Origin: Doris montereyensis
Taxonomy: Eukaryota; Mollusca; Gastropoda; Nudibranchia; Dorididae
NCBI GenBank assembly: GCA_037039925.1
Contig: JAXRKP010000467.1
Location: 164,501 to 228,500, forward strand
DNA length: 64,000 nt
Reading direction: 5' to 3'
Shown: positions 51,959-64,000 of the stretch, in pieces
How the letters are laid out: each line of letters starts with the position of its first letter
How positions within the stretch are numbered: the stretch's first letter is position 1
The notes under the pieces: generated by a model
What the model was told of the DNA's origin: nothing
What the model saw: only the letters and a program-made list of their open reading frames with translations
Databases searched by the model: none
Translations under genes and position numbers: made by a program

Positions 51959-52589
51959 GGCAGAGAAGAAAGAAAGGAGAGAAGAAAGAAAGAGAGACGT
52001 GTGAGTATGGGAAACAAGAACGAATTTAAGTAACTTGAATACAACCCCTATTTAAGTAACTTGAATACAACAAGAATCAGAACCTTTCATTTTCATACAC
52101 GTAGTTTAATTTCAAGTTTATACAAGCTTTTTTGTTTCTTTAGATCTTCAAGGCAGCAAAAAAGGTTTTTTTTTCAGTTTGTAACTTAAATGAGACAAAA
52201 AAAATAAAATTTGTATCATTACTCATAAAATTCAGATAATATGTAGGCCTACCACAATGGACAAATAAATGCATAAAGTGGCCAGTGTAGCCTACATTTA
52301 AAATCATGCACATTGTATTTTGATGTATACAAACACAAGAAAGTTTTTTTGAAAACAGAGAAACAAAAAAACAACCGAACTTTGTCCATTGATTAAATTG
52401 ACTTGAAAATATGTTGTGGGTTTTGTTTTTCTGATTTTGATTCTAGCCACTTGGAATCAAATGAATACTGAATATATTGTTATCTTGGAATCGTGAGAAT
52501 CGATTTCTAATTTTCTTAATGAAATTGTGAGAATCGATTTCTAACTTTCCTAATGGAATTGTGAGAATTGATTCCAGAATCGACTTCTT

Positions 52590-52740
52590 TCCAAACATTA
52601 ACAAGAGGGGAAGACCAAAGAAAGCATGGAGAGACACTGTGAGAGGGACCATGCAAAGTGGTTTCTCTGGTACAAAGCCGGAGGGGACTGCCAAAAAATG
52701 GGTGCCAGGGCACTGTTGTCAATAGTCCATACACCTAATT
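52590..52740 (+). pseudogene. Possible LINE ORF C-terminal remnant
   Basis: Reads KRGRPKKAWRDTVRGTM, resembling the GRPRKxWxD tail at the end of RTE-like ORFs (compare GRPRRKWEEDIKEAL in the element at 55545-58925). It is short and flanked by non-coding sequence. Confidence 0.4.
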
Positions 52741-53754
52741 AAGAACGCAGGAAATGTTTTGGCAGCAATCACACAGATAATTAAAGCTTGCAATCCTACA
52801 TATGTATATTCCTGATCCTAAAAGCATTTCGAACTACAAACCTAATATTTCATTTGACAGTATTTAAAATATAATGATTAAAACTAAAGGTAAACCAAGT
52901 CAATAAAGTCTCAATCTTACATTGTGGTTAGTTGTAGAAATATTTAAGACCAGGCAGCAGTTCATTGAGTGTAGAAGAATTGATTGACACAAGGTAAGCC
53001 ATAATACTGCCATGACTGCTATGCATTTAGCCTGATATTTTGGGATTGTGACAGAATTTTTACTAATTTTTTTTCAGCCTAATGGGATTACATAATCTGA
53101 ACAACCAAAAACTTTGAAATGAAGTGAGCTAAACAAAATTAAATATAGACATTTAAATCAGAATCAGATGCAAGATGGCAACCATTAATAACAGTAACAG
53201 GATCGGAGAAACTAAGGACACATTGTTAATCCAATTAGTCTAAACATTTATCCTACTTAAAATACACACCAACATACACACACACACAAAGTCTCCTCTG
53301 AATAGGGGTACAGGAGAGTAAAATAAGAGTAAAAGAGTAATTCCATGCTCAAACAAAAAATAGAACTATTATTGTTATAGTAGAAACATTGAGGCAAAGA
53401 GACTATCAAAAACTATCACAGACCAGAAGCCTGTTACAAATTTCATTCATAATATAAGAAGAAAACATCAGCATTTAAATGTTATATAAAAAAAATAAGG
53501 AAAGGAGGCATTTTAAAACACACAAGATCAATCAAAGTGTTCATGTTTTGATCATTTGAATATAAGCTTGATACATACAGAGCAGGAACAAAATAATGAA
53601 TAAAACCTTATGAGCACCAGATAGGATCAACATTATGACCTCCACAACATAAAATAGAGTTTTCAGTTGTAGGAAGACCTACAACAAATAATTGATTCAA
53701 GTACCTAGATTTTGTTTTGTTTTGAACTCCATGTATTTATATTATGTTTTATCT
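52741..53754. other. Intergenic sequence without recognised features
   Basis: AT-rich. A short CA run is at 53276. No exon, RNA gene or element end was identified. Confidence 0.5.
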
Positions 53755-54074
53755 CCTTGTGTGTCCACTATTGTGATTGACAGGTTGAGTGGGTAATAAA
53801 ATGCTATAAATGACAGTGCACGAGTCTGCTTTCTAAGCGCTGCTCTATGTCAACACAGTACTGTATTATAAAGCTGATGAGCAAAGCCTGATTTCACACC
53901 TTCGCAATGATGTCTGGTGTGTCTGGCCTATGGTCACCGTGAACTGGCACCCGAAAAATTGTCCCGATTAGCCGGGAATCTTTCCTGTTTAGTGAGGTAA
54001 AATATAAAGAACAAATTCTGTTCCTTGGGATTTCCTCCTGATTCCCTGGGTTCCCGATTAGAGAAGTCCCACTG
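53755..54074. mobile_element. Tigger/pogo-like MITE, partial, related to 3975-4725
   Basis: The right end, read inward, is CAGTGGGACTTCTCTAATCG, with TA outside. Interior words TTCTAAGCGCTGCTCTATGT, CAATGATGTCTGG and GAACTGGCACCCG have counterparts at 4318-4440. The left end was not found. Confidence 0.6.
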
Positions 54075-54419
54075 TATATTATATTTGTAGCATTTAGCCT
54101 GGGATGTAATTTGTATGTCATTTATAAATTATGTTTAGAGGATATAAATTAACTCATTAGTGTGTAAATTCCCTGACCTAGATTCAACTTCCTGGCAACC
54201 AGATTGCTGTGGTGTATATACATTTTCTGAGCTTCATGTGTGCTTCTGATGGAAGGCGTTAGGAAAAGGATTCTATCTCTCTTTGTGTCACTATTTTAAC
54301 AGTCTATGACGACAAAATGGATGACAAAAATAAAAGCAAAAGCAAAAACTGCAGACGAGTGAGGCAGGGCGATGAAACGTGCGTGTTGGAAAAAAGGCAG
54401 TTAAGTAGCAAAAATGAGC

Positions 54420-54720
54420 AAAATATGATCAATGATGGACAGGCTTTGCGGAAAGTGACGCTATTAATATTATATTAGGATTACGACCTTTAGTATTGGA
54501 AAGAGGCTTAAACTGACCAATGAGCTTTGTTGAAATAATAGTACTTAAAATAAGTAACAAAAATAGATTTGACAAGTCAATCTGATCATTGACAGAGGAG
54601 GTGTTACCCGTGGTCAAGTTTGGCCGGAGTGAACAATAGGAAGCAGTGAGCGAACGACTGGGCTAAACATAGCTGGCTGTCTAGCATGCAGCCATTTTCG
54701 GTCTGTATAAATCTTAATGA
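54420..54720 (-). repeat. Interspersed repeat, inverted homologue of 8600-8900
   Basis: The minus strand reads GTAACACCTCCTCTGTCAAT, GATCAGATTGACTTGTCAAA and TTTTAAGTACTATTATTTC, matching 8600-8900. It ends about 90 bp from the PIGW stop codon. Confidence 0.75.
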
Positions 54721-54810
54721 GTTAAAGGAAAATAGACATTTTATGATTTCATTCATTTAAAAACAGTTCTTAAAAAATGTAAAATAAATGATTTTACCAA
54801 ATCTTTGTGG

Positions 54811-57800
54811 CTATTTTTTTTTTATGTGTAGTACAGAAACAATCAAACAAAGTGCTAAAAGATAAAAAATCAAAACAAACATTGACGTCATGTGTGAAGT
54901 ATGAATGGTTGATATTGACATATTGACAAATCCTGTCAGTAAATTAGCCATCAGGAAAAAAAGCAAAGAGTTGAAACTTATAGCATCTAAAAGACACGTA
55001 TCAGAAAGGGTATCCTGTGACTGGATTTTCACAGCATCATCATCAAAAGACTTCTACGCCCAAGCGGAGAAGAGATTGGAGCCTTTTCTAAAGTTGTAGT
55101 TTTTGGAATTGATTTGAGCTGCTCTTGATCAGACTGTGAGGTCAAAATCTGACCATTCTTGCCCTCTTGAGTCCTCATGTGAATTACGCAGGTTGTAAGT
55201 ATTTCATTTATCAAAGTCACCGACAAAACCAAGCAGCTCCTGACCAACCTGAGAAAAAAATACAAATTTAGTTTGATTTACTTACAAATGAAGATTATAT
55301 GGAATGAAGCTGCAAATATCAATACATTATCAGCTTCATGTAGGGTAGTGAAAGAGCAGACATGAGCTGAAAAAACATGTAATGAAATTCTCATATTTAT
55401 GTTTAGTAGGCATTTTCATTTATTATAGCATCACTGCTGATAGCTAGCTTTCTATGGAAAATAGTGCCTTTCGGAATATGATTGATAAGGGGTTAGGGAG
55501 GACCCGGAGTGGAAAAGTGAAGGGCGTGGAAAAGTTGGTGGGATCTTATTCTTTCTTTCTTTCTTTCTTTCTTTATCGGTTCCCTTTCTACCTTTCAGTG
55601 TATGGGTTCAGATGCCCAAGATGATCTTTTTCAGGATACCCTGTCCTGGCATTTTCTGTTTCCTTCCGTGAAAGTTAAATTTCTATGCTTCAATGCCTCT
55701 TTTATATCTTCTTCCCACTTTCTCCGAGGTCTGCCTTTTGGTCTTTTACCTTGGGCTTTAGCACTGTATACTGATTTAGCTAGTCTATTGTCATTCATTC
55801 TGTTTACATGTCCAAACAATCTCAATTGATTTGTTTCTATCTTAATTTTTATGCCATCTGCTTTGGTTTGATCTCTCATTGTTGTGTTTCTGATTTTGTC
55901 TCTTTTAGTTTTCCCTACTACTCTTCTTATATATTTCATTTCAGCTGCCTGTACTTTACCGTATTCTCTACTGTCTAAGGTCCAGGTTTCGCTGCCATAG
56001 AGGAGAGTTGGAGAATAAATTGTATTGTATACTGCCACTTTGGTTTTTGTTGACAATTCTTGCTTACCTACAAATACCTTCCTAGATGGTTATATATTGC
56101 ACTTGCCTTTTTGGTTCTCTGACTGATTTCTTTTCTTAGTTTTCTCTCTGAGTTAATCATTACTCCTAGGTAATTGTAGCTTTGAACTTGTTCTAAATTC
56201 TACCTGCTCAATTTAAGATTTTGTGTTTTAGCTTCCCTAGTTACTAGCATTGTTTTGGTTTTCTTTGCATTTACTCTCACTCCTCTTTTATTTAGTTCAT
56301 TGTTCATAATGTTGATATTCAACTAAACGTCGCTTTCTGATTTTCCAAACAGAACAAAATCATCGGCAAATGAAAACATTGATACATTTACTGGTTTGAG
56401 CTTCCACATAACTACATTCATTTTCTTCATTTTTGAGGATGCCTTTGCAACTGAATCCACAAATGTGATAAACAAAAGAGGACTTAGGATACAACACTGT
56501 CTTACTCATATATCTACATCAAATTCTGCAGATATGTTTCCAGCTACTCTCACTGCACATGTTGGTTTATTGTAAAAACTTTTAATGGCTTCTTTTAAAT
56601 TTTTCTATACATTGTGTTCTTTTAAGAAATGCCATAGTTCGTCCCTCCTCACAGTGTCAAATGCCTTTTTTAAGTCAATAAAACACAGGTGCAGGTCAAT
56701 GTTTCTCTCAAGGAATTTTTCTATTATTTGTCTAATTGTAAATATGTGGTCTTGTACACTTCTTCCTGGTCTAAATCCACTCTGATGCTCTTCAATTTGA
56801 TCCTCTTCTCTTTTCCTTAGTCTCATTTCCAGTATCCTGGCATATACTTTTCCTGGAATGCTTAGTAGTGATATCCCTCTATAGTTTGAGCATTCCGTAG
56901 TTGATCCTTTCTTATGTATTGGTACCACTGTTCCCTTTTTCCAGACTTCTGGCACCTGTTTGGACTTCCATGCTTGTTGGCATATTGCATATAGTAGTTT
57001 GCCTGCCTCTCTCCCTCGGTTTTTAATCATTTCTGGATAAACTTGATCTGCTCCTGGGGCTTTTCCTAACTTCACTTTTTTCTTATAGCTGTTTGGATTT
57101 CTTCCATTGATATATCTACATCTTCAGCTGTGTCCTCTGGATTACTTGTTACTCTTACTAATTGATCTTTACTCCTTGTTTTATACGTTCTGGAGGGATT
57201 AAGTAATTGGTGAAAATGCTTTCTCCATGTTTCCATGATTTCGCTGTTTTTTTCCCATTATTTTTCCTTTGGCATTCTTAATTTGTCGTATTGGGCATGC
57301 TTTGGTGTCTCTCATGGTCTTCATTGCCCCCCAGAACAGCTTTTGATTTCCTTGATAACTTTCTTGAAGTCTTTGTCCAAACTCTTCACATTGTTTCTGT
57401 TTTGCTTTCCTAACAACCTCTTTGGCGATAGTTCTTTTATTCACGTAATTTATCATATCCTCTGGTCTCTTTGTTTGCAAGTATTTCTTCCAGGCATCCT
57501 TCTTTTCTTTGATCTTAGTCTTGACATTCTCATTCTACCATGCTGTTCTTTTCCTATCTCCTTAATTTGTTTCCTAGCAGACCTCTTCAGTACAACTGAG
57601 GAGTGTTTCTTTATATATCTGTCAGTTTTCTTCTATTGTGCTATCATTCAGATCCATCTGTCTTTCACTGATAAATCTTTTTATCCTAGATTGGTATACC
57701 TGTCTTACACTGGTTTATTTTGTTCCTCTATTTTGAGTTTAGTAGCTTTCTTCTCTTTCCTTTTCTGTTTGTTTTCTTCAGTCAGTAATCTCATTTTGGC

Positions 57801-59950
57801 AATCACTAAGTGATGATCACTAAATATTTCTGTCCCTCTGTTTACTCTTGCATCCAATGTACTGTAAAAAGGGAGCTGCTAACTATTATGTAGTCTATCA
57901 TTGACTTTTCAAACCTGTCTTCATTTATTCTTGTATATTTGTGGATATCTTTATGAGGAAAAAAGGTGTTGGCTATTTTCATGTTATTCTTTAGGCAAAA
58001 ATCTATTAGTCTCTCTCCATTTGGAGAAGTTGTTGTCTCTCCTTCTTTACCTATTACTCCTCCTGACGTTTCTACATTGTTGCCTACTCTAGCGTTTAAA
58101 TCTCCTAAAAGCATTAGTTCCTGTTTGGGTTTAAGATTCTCTGCAGATATTTGTAAATCGTTTTCGAAGATATCTTTTTCTTCTTTAGTTGCGTCTTCGT
58201 TTGGTCCATAAGTTATTAATAATTTAATTTCTCGTCCTTTTGGTTTAATATTTATCTCTAATAGCCGTGGGCCTTATACATTTCCAACTTTCTGGTAGCT
58301 TTTCATGCCTTTTATTTTTATGCACTAGGAGGCCTACTCCTGCTCTAGCTCTATCTTTGACATCTACTCCTGAGAAGATTAAAATAAGATTCGGTCCTAC
58401 ATTTTCTATTCCTTGTCCTTTTTCTTTGTTTCTGTAATGGCCAAATGTCTACTTTGAATGTTTCCATTTCTTCAACTAATTCTAACTCTTTTCCATTTAT
58501 TGCCCTAATGTTCCATGTTCCAAAAATCACAGTCCGTATTTGTTTCCAAGTTCGCCTTCGAAAGATCAAGCCGGTTATATTATATTAATTTTTTTCTCTG
58601 AATCTGTTTGTTTTTGGATAAGCAGGGGATTAGGCGACTGTACCCTAGGTAGATGGTGGGGCTGCCAACTTGAGGCCCCCTACCAGGCCTTGTTATTTTC
58701 TGTCAGGGTTAACTCCCTTAGCCTTTAGTCATTCAAAACCAGTCTGCAAGGCAGCAGGTTGTTATTTTCTGTCAGGGTTAACTCCCTTAGACTTTGGTCA
58801 ACCAAGACCCACCTGCAAAGCAGCAGGAGACTCGTGGAGGACGGGATCATCTACTCCCCCGTACAGGTGCTTACCTGTCCACTGCCCAGGTGTGATCTTA
58901 TACTTATACCAAAGAAGGTAAAAATCAATTCAGTAATCATGATCCATCAAAGTTTTTTATAGGATAACATTACACTAGGAATCTAATGGTGGTACACTCA
59001 AATTTTGTAAAACTGCTAACTGTTGTGCCAATGGTAACTTGGCGTTATAAAGGGAGTGATGTTATTATGAAAATGCCCTAAGTCAGTATCATGACAAGGG
59101 GAGATAATCGATGTCAATTTTAATTACAATATGGAGGTCTACAAGGACAGGGAGAAAGTTAAATCTGGCAAAATAATGTAGGTCCAATGCAAGTGAAATG
59201 CTTCTCTAGCACAATGTAGTGCTAGTAGTAAGTACACATAGTAGTAGTGGTAGAGGTAGTAATGTTAGTAGTAGTAATAGTAGTAATAGTAAGTTAATGT
59301 AGGAACAAAGACGAGACAAACAAAAGGAAAAGACAGAAAAAAATCCTGCCCACCAGGTTGGTAGCACGCTTTTTTTTCATGGCGAGGCGATGGGTGCCGA
59401 CGCAGAGGATTTTTTTCTGTCTATTCCTTGTGTTTGTCTCGTCTTTGTTCCTATGGGGCTTTCAATATTATCTTGTGTCATTACATTAACTTCCGACATG
59501 CCCCTTGCCTCACTGTTTGTCTTTATCTACGTCAGATTACTTCAGAGGCATACTATATATTGTAATGTATTTATTCGTCAATGTTCAATGGTTGTTTGAA
59601 TAATACTAGGTTTAGATCTAGAAAAAAAAATGTAGTCTAGGCTCTAGGCTACTGAGGGAATGAACTGTCAGTGAATATAACTGCTAGTCATGACTGGATT
59701 CGTGTGAAAGACCTTGCTAATGAAACTTCTTTTTTAGGGAGCGTAGTTGGCTCAGTTGGTAGCACGCTTTCTTTTCATGGCGAGGGGATGGGTGCCACGC
59801 ATAGGTCGCGGTTTCGAGCCCCATGGTGGCCAGGATTTGTTTGTTTATTCCTTGTGTTTGTCTCGTCTTTGTTCCTATGGGGCTTTCATATTATCTTGTG
59901 TCATTACATTAATTTCCAACATGCCCCTTGCCTCACTGTTTGCCTTTATC

Positions 59951-60018
<68 letters not shown>

Positions 60019-63000
60019 AAATAGGTAGGCCTGATAACACACTACACATCTGTCTGGGTTCCATTAGCCCAGGATTGTGTAGAGCGAGAGCGGAATGGTG
60101 AATTTGGGATGAAACAGAACACATACGGCACTGATATTTTTGTGTGTGTTTGACTCCATGATCTTTGACCAATCAAATTATACCCACTTGCATCACTTCA
60201 GGGAAGGGGGTGGCGATGCACGCTGGAGGTGCAACCAATTGTATCTGACCATTAAGAGTGACCATATTTTGCATGGCGGTTCTAAATGATTCGAAGACAA
60301 TTTTCTACCAGGAGTGACGATTAATTATACTATAGGAAATGTCATTGTGTATGAGAAGAAATTTCATTCATCTAAGCCACCATTTTCAACAGATTTATAT
60401 TAAAAAATATGAATAGTACTACTCACGTATACCAGCGTAACTCAGTATTGAGTACTGACTCGATCTAATAACCGTACTTGTTATCACCATACTTACTTAC
60501 TTATTTACTGCCCATTATGCCAGCTGGCATGTAGGGCAGCAATAAAGGATCTTCATCTCTCTCTTTTTATGGCAAGCGTCTTTATGAAATTCCAGGTTTT
60601 GCCCCTGTCTTTATTCTCATTCTCTGCTGTTCTTCTCCAAGTTGTCTTTAGCCTGCCATGTCTCCTTTACCCTTCAGGGGTCCAATGTAGGGCAGTTTTG
60701 GTGATGCTTCCTTCTTCTTTTCTTAAAACATGCCCTTTCCACCTCCATCTCTGTTCGTCATCCTCCAGCATTCAGATCCATATAGCAGATTTGATAGGAC
60801 ACAGTTTTGGTAGATTTTTAGTTTTGTTTTAATATTGTATTTTTTTGTTTTCCATACATTTTGAAGTAGTTTGAAGGAGTTTCTTGCTTTGTTTAGGCGT
60901 CTGTTAACGTCTTTGTCAGCTCCTCCGCTACTTGTGACAACGCAACCTAAATATGTAAATTCCTTGGCTGTTTGTATGCTATTGTTATTGATGAGGATTG
61001 GAGAGGGATTTTGTATATTTAATGTCATTAGTTCAGATTTTGTAAGGCTTCTTTTTAAACCTATCTGTTGACGAAAAGAGCTTAGCCGTGATGTTTTCTC
61101 TTGCATGTGATGATGTAAGTGCACCAAATCGTCAGCAAAATCTATATCCTCTAGCGAAGAGAAGAGAGTCCATCTAATTCCTCTGTGTTGATCACTGGTT
61201 GTTTGCTTCATCATCCAGTCTATAGCAATACTGAAGATGGTTGCTGACACCACACACCCTTGTCTAACACTAGTCTTGATTTCAAAATTTTGATTGCTAT
61301 TTCCAACTTGACATGTGAATTCATTGTAGAGATTTTTAATGAGCTGAACAAGATGTTGGGGTATTCCATAAGTCCTTAGAATTTTCCAAATCCTTCTTGA
61401 TGGAGGCTATCGAATGCCTTTTCAAAATCAATACAGTTTATATACAGTTGTCTCTGCGTGAAAATTTGGCCTGAGCATTTTTTCCTTTCCTACACCCTGC
61501 CTGTTCATTTCTTTTGTAGGTATCAACACATTTGATATTTGTTGTATTATTACTTTTGCAAGCACTTTACTAGAGACAGACAAGAACGTTATTTCCTCCA
61601 GGTATTGTAGTCCTGCAAATTGCCTTTTTTGGAAATCTTTATTATTATACTTTCATTCCATTCATCCAGAGTTTTCTTTTCTGTCCATATTTTGGAGAAG
61701 AGTGGATGCAGTATTTTTGCTGCAAAAGCAGGTTCAGCTTTGAAAAGTTTAGTATTTAAGTTGTCTATGCCTGGAGCTTTTCCATTCTTCAGAGTTTTAA
61801 TAGCTACTGTTATTTCATTTAAGTTAGGTGATTCTATACTTATATTCAAATTTTCTTGTGCCTCTTCAATGCTTGCTTCTGTTGGAGGTGGTGGCCTGTC
61901 TAAAGTTTCTATAAAATGTTTGGTCCATCTTGCATCTTTTTCAGCCTCGGTCATGAGAAGCTCTCCTTGTTTGTTTGTAATAGGCGGATCTGAAGTTCCT
62001 TGATATTTTCCATTTATTACTTTTTGCAATTCTATAAACTCTGCCTTGGTCTCCTACTCGTGATGCTTCTTCTGCATTGTTGGCAAGTCTGTCCATGAAT
62101 GATCTTTGTCTTGTTTTGCACTCCTTTGACTTCTTGTTTATTTCCTGGTATTGAGTTGACAATCTTGCTTTCAATCTGCTTGATTTTGCATCAAGTATTT
62201 TCTTCTTAATTTCTTTCCTCTTTTCAATTGTTTTCCATGTGTCATTTGATAGCCATTCTTTCCTTTTGTGTCTTTCTGTTTCTAAGCATGTTTTTTAGCT
62301 GTAGTAGGCGTGTTTGATAATGTTCCATCTGCTGTTGATTTTATTTCCATCACATGGTTTGTCATCATCCATATCAGTCAGCATCTGAAACCTAATCTTT
62401 AAGCTTATCATAAAAGTTTTAGTTATATTAGGATCTTTAAGTTTGTCTATGTCACATCGTTCTCTGCCTTTTCGTGTTGTATTTGCTTTTCTCAGTTTGA
62501 TTTTAAGCTTTGCAACCACTAGATGGTGGTCACTTCTAACATCAGCTCCTCTTTTACTTTCACATCAAGAAGGGATCTTTTCCATATTCTATTGATGAGA
62601 GTATGATTGATCTGGTTTCTACCCTTTCTATTTGGTGAACACAATGAAAGCTTGTGAATCTCCTTATGAGGAAAAAAAGTTACACCAATAACAAAATTGT
62701 TAGTGTTGCAAAAGCCGAATAATCTTCCTCTGTTGTGATTTATAACGCCACATCCTCCTTTTCTCATAGCTCTTTCATTTGTCCCAAGCTTTGCATTTAG
62801 GTCACCCATTATAATTTTTATATCATGCTTTGGTATTTTCTCCAATTCAGCCGTTCGTTGGTCGTAAAACCATTTATGTCTTCATCCTTACTTTCGTTTG
62901 TGGGGCTGTAACATTGTATAATCGAAACATTGACATGCTTTCCTTTCCTTTATCAATCTGTTATTAATGGGTTTCCATTCCATCATATTTTTTTCTCTTC

Positions 63001-63686
63001 CTTTCTTCAATATAATGTAGCCATTATATTGGTATCACCATGTTTGTTTTATAACAGTTATTCAGGAATGTGAACATCAAATCACTGGTGGTGTACTAAG
63101 TTATATCATTACTTTTGTATACTGTCTGATCTGTACAAAGGTGAAATGCTGGCGGTAAGCAAGAATAGCGGAATAACAAGGTTTGAGTGTATTTATTATT
63201 CCACTCAAGGACACAGAAAAGACTAAACAAAAATCTAACTTAACCCCGGCAATGCCAGGTGCCAATAGTTTGTATTATGTTCTTTTTACAATGATGTTAT
63301 AGGGGAAAACGATAGAAAAAATGCAAATGTGCACTTGTTACAAAATGTGCATAAATTAGATAAACATTTCCCCTACAAGACAAAAAAAACCTCCACCAAA
63401 CAAACAAAAAGTACATCCTTAAGGATGCCGCCAAATAAATAAGAATAAGTGGCAAATTTGATATGATATCATTTCTCTATAAAACCAAATCATTTCCCTT
63501 TGCTACTCACAATTCTATACCAATAAGATTCAAGCTTTACTCACCACATAAAATACAAAAGCAGCATTAGAAAACCTCCTTGACACTGGTTCTACAAGAT
63601 CATTTACACCATACATCAAAAGCGTGCTGAGAGCAAAAGCTGCAATCAGCTGCAGTACAGCAAGAAGCCATTCCTTGATACTGTGC
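54811..63686 (-). CDS. PIGW: PIGW/GWT1, GPI-anchor inositol acyltransferase, C-terminal exons (partial)
   Basis: PIGW acylates the inositol of glucosaminyl-phosphatidylinositol in the ER during GPI-anchor synthesis and is a polytopic membrane protein. Two exons are seen. 63686-63545 encodes a hydrophobic segment followed by VEPVSRRFSNAAFVFYV, matching the family's EPVSRRMANL signature. 55248-54811 encodes another membrane segment, a hydrophilic loop, then FFLMANLLTGFVN and a last hydrophobic stretch ending LHIKKK before the stop at 54813-54811. The ANLLTGFVN and LxLCLIV elements match the family C terminus. The last exon has a one-base frame break at a run of four A on the plus strand (55045-55048). 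The phase between the two exons also does not match exactly, so a small exon or another missing base is possible. The ~8.3-kb intron between them holds two LINEs. Upstream exons lie right of the window. Confidence 0.82.
55545..58925 (-). mobile_element. RTE-type non-LTR retrotransposon, near full length but broken
   Basis: Minus-strand order: 5' UTR with two 69-bp monomers (58690-58828), endonuclease start FGTWNIRAINGKELELV (about 58515), endonuclease LLGDLNARVG and MIDYIIVSSSLF (58110-57850), linker with WGAMKTMRDTKACPIR, reverse transcriptase KAPGADQVYPEMIK, FRPGRSVQDHIFTIRQ and FIDLKKAFDTV, FSFADDFVLFG at about 56368-56336, then LLYGSETW, LRLFGHVNRM and GRPRRKWEEDIKEAL. It ends in an (AAAG)n tail at 55550-55574. 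Stops and frame breaks interrupt the ORF, so it is inactive. It lies in a PIGW intron, sense to PIGW. Confidence 0.88.
58690..58828. repeat. 69-bp tandem monomers in the LINE 5' region
   Basis: TTGTTATTTTCTGTCAGGG and TTAACTCCCTTAG recur at 58690 and 58759. Tandem 5' monomers are known for several non-LTR elements, where they can act as promoters. Confidence 0.8.
59302..59540. repeat. Composite SINE, second example
   Basis: AGGAACAAAGACGAGACAAAC (inverted tail) at 59302 is joined near 59350 to GGTTGGTAGCACGC (forward head). The body then runs TCTCGTCTTTGTTCCTATGG and ATGCCCCTTGCCTCACTGTT. Confidence 0.7.
59738..60017 (+). repeat. tRNA-derived SINE with (TAG)n tail, intact
   Basis: Head AGTTGGCTCAGTTGGTAGCA (A box) and GGTTTCGAGCCCC (B box at 59808), body TCTCGTCTTTGTTCCTATGG and ATGCCCCTTGCCTCACTGTT, then a pure (TAG)n tail from 59952 to 60016. 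It is the best preserved member of its family here. Confidence 0.85.
60492..63040 (-). mobile_element. Second RTE-like non-LTR retrotransposon, 5'-truncated
   Basis: Minus strand: endonuclease part IPKHDIKIIMGDLNAKLG (about 62835) and FFPHKEIH, a linker, then TLKNGKAPGIDNLNTKLF, WNESIIIKISKKGN, IDFADDLVHLHHHMQ (about 61130), AKEFTYLGCVVTSSGG and LLYGSECWRM. The 3' end (60555-60492) has a nested palindrome around ATGCCAGCTGGCAT, flanked by TGCCC and GGGCA, and a GTAA-repeat tail. Multiple frame breaks. It lies in the PIGW intron and differs clearly in sequence from the LINE at 55545-58925. Confidence 0.85.
63041..63544. other. PIGW intron sequence
   Basis: AT-rich sequence between the LINE and the PIGW exon. 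No element ends recognised. Confidence 0.5.
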
Positions 63687-64000
63687 CTGAAATGCATTTA
63701 TAAAACACTGTATGTTAAAGTCTGCGTCAAGATTACAATATGGTAAACTGAATTAATTAAGGCAATAACAAAGCAATTACATAGCATGCAATGCAGAGGC
63801 CAAAAGGTACAAAGTTGAACTATTTGATGATAATTTACTTCTGCAATGTTATAAAAAAGAGACTCTCAAAGGCTTTCAATAATATGGTCTTTCTGTCTGT
63901 TTAAACTCTGAGATCAATACACAGTAACTAACATGGATAATATAAAAGATAAGGGTAAAACAAATAATCAACTCTCTCTGTCTCTCTCTATTATATAATA
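63687..64000. other. PIGW intron at the right edge
   Basis: Starts with the acceptor of the PIGW exon (minus strand) and ends in a CT-rich patch. The upstream PIGW exons are not in the window. Confidence 0.5.

Noticed and set aside
57235..57813. 192-codon plus-strand open frame
   Set aside because: It is the antisense of the RTE-type LINE coding region on the minus strand.
59738..59830. Possible tRNA gene with good A and B boxes
   Set aside because: It continues into a SINE body shared with other copies and a (TAG)n tail, so it is a retroposon head.

Overview
This is nuclear DNA of an invertebrate animal, most likely a gastropod mollusc. The genes have short exons (75-270 nt) with GT-AG borders and long AT-rich introns. 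There are many tRNA-derived SINEs, several non-LTR retrotransposons, TTAA- and TA-flanked MITEs, long (GA)n tracts and scattered TAGATC-type palindromes. The gastropod assignment is inferred from overall character, not from a species marker. I see no operons, CRISPR arrays or bacterial features.

Four conserved genes can be rebuilt exon by exon. (1) PPWD1, minus strand, 3139-19300: the start codon and ten coding exons of the WD40 half; the 3' half, with the cyclophilin domain, runs off the left edge. (2) A peroxisomal SCPx-type thiolase, minus strand, 23726-32858, seven exons, apparently ending in the PTS1 tripeptide ARL and lacking the SCP2 lipid-binding domain. (3) HSDL2, plus strand, 33692-42607, eight exons, an SDR domain fused to an SCP2 domain and ending in the PTS1 tripeptide AKL. 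Genes 2 and 3 are head-to-head, with start codons 833 bp apart, which suggests a shared promoter for two peroxisomal lipid enzymes. (4) PIGW, minus strand, 54811-63686 and beyond the right edge: two C-terminal exons of the GPI-anchor inositol acyltransferase.

The rest is repeats. PPWD1 introns hold Tigger-like, piggyBac-like and TTAA-flanked elements, an 85-bp and a 32-bp tandem repeat and two copies of a ~450-bp repeat. The thiolase introns hold an L2/CR1-type LINE, an RTE-type fragment, a TTAA element with a perfect 22-bp inverted repeat and a 52-bp satellite. HSDL2 introns hold a SINE, a TTAA element and tandem duplications. The HSDL2-PIGW interval (42.6-54.8 kb) has a ~1-kb minisatellite of 39-bp units, a Tx1/L1-like fragment, SINE clusters, a TA-flanked MITE with 25-bp inverted repeats and a (GA)n tract. 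The PIGW intron has two RTE-type LINEs.

Two signals stand out. First, at least four interspersed elements share a core that looks like an RFX X-box joined to a YY1 site. Second, the thiolase, HSDL2 and PIGW exons each carry frame breaks, most of which one missing base in a homopolymer would explain, while splice sites and phases are intact. That points to assembly error rather than gene death. No clearly new biological system was found; the best leads are the divergent peroxisomal gene pair and the RFX-YY1 element family.
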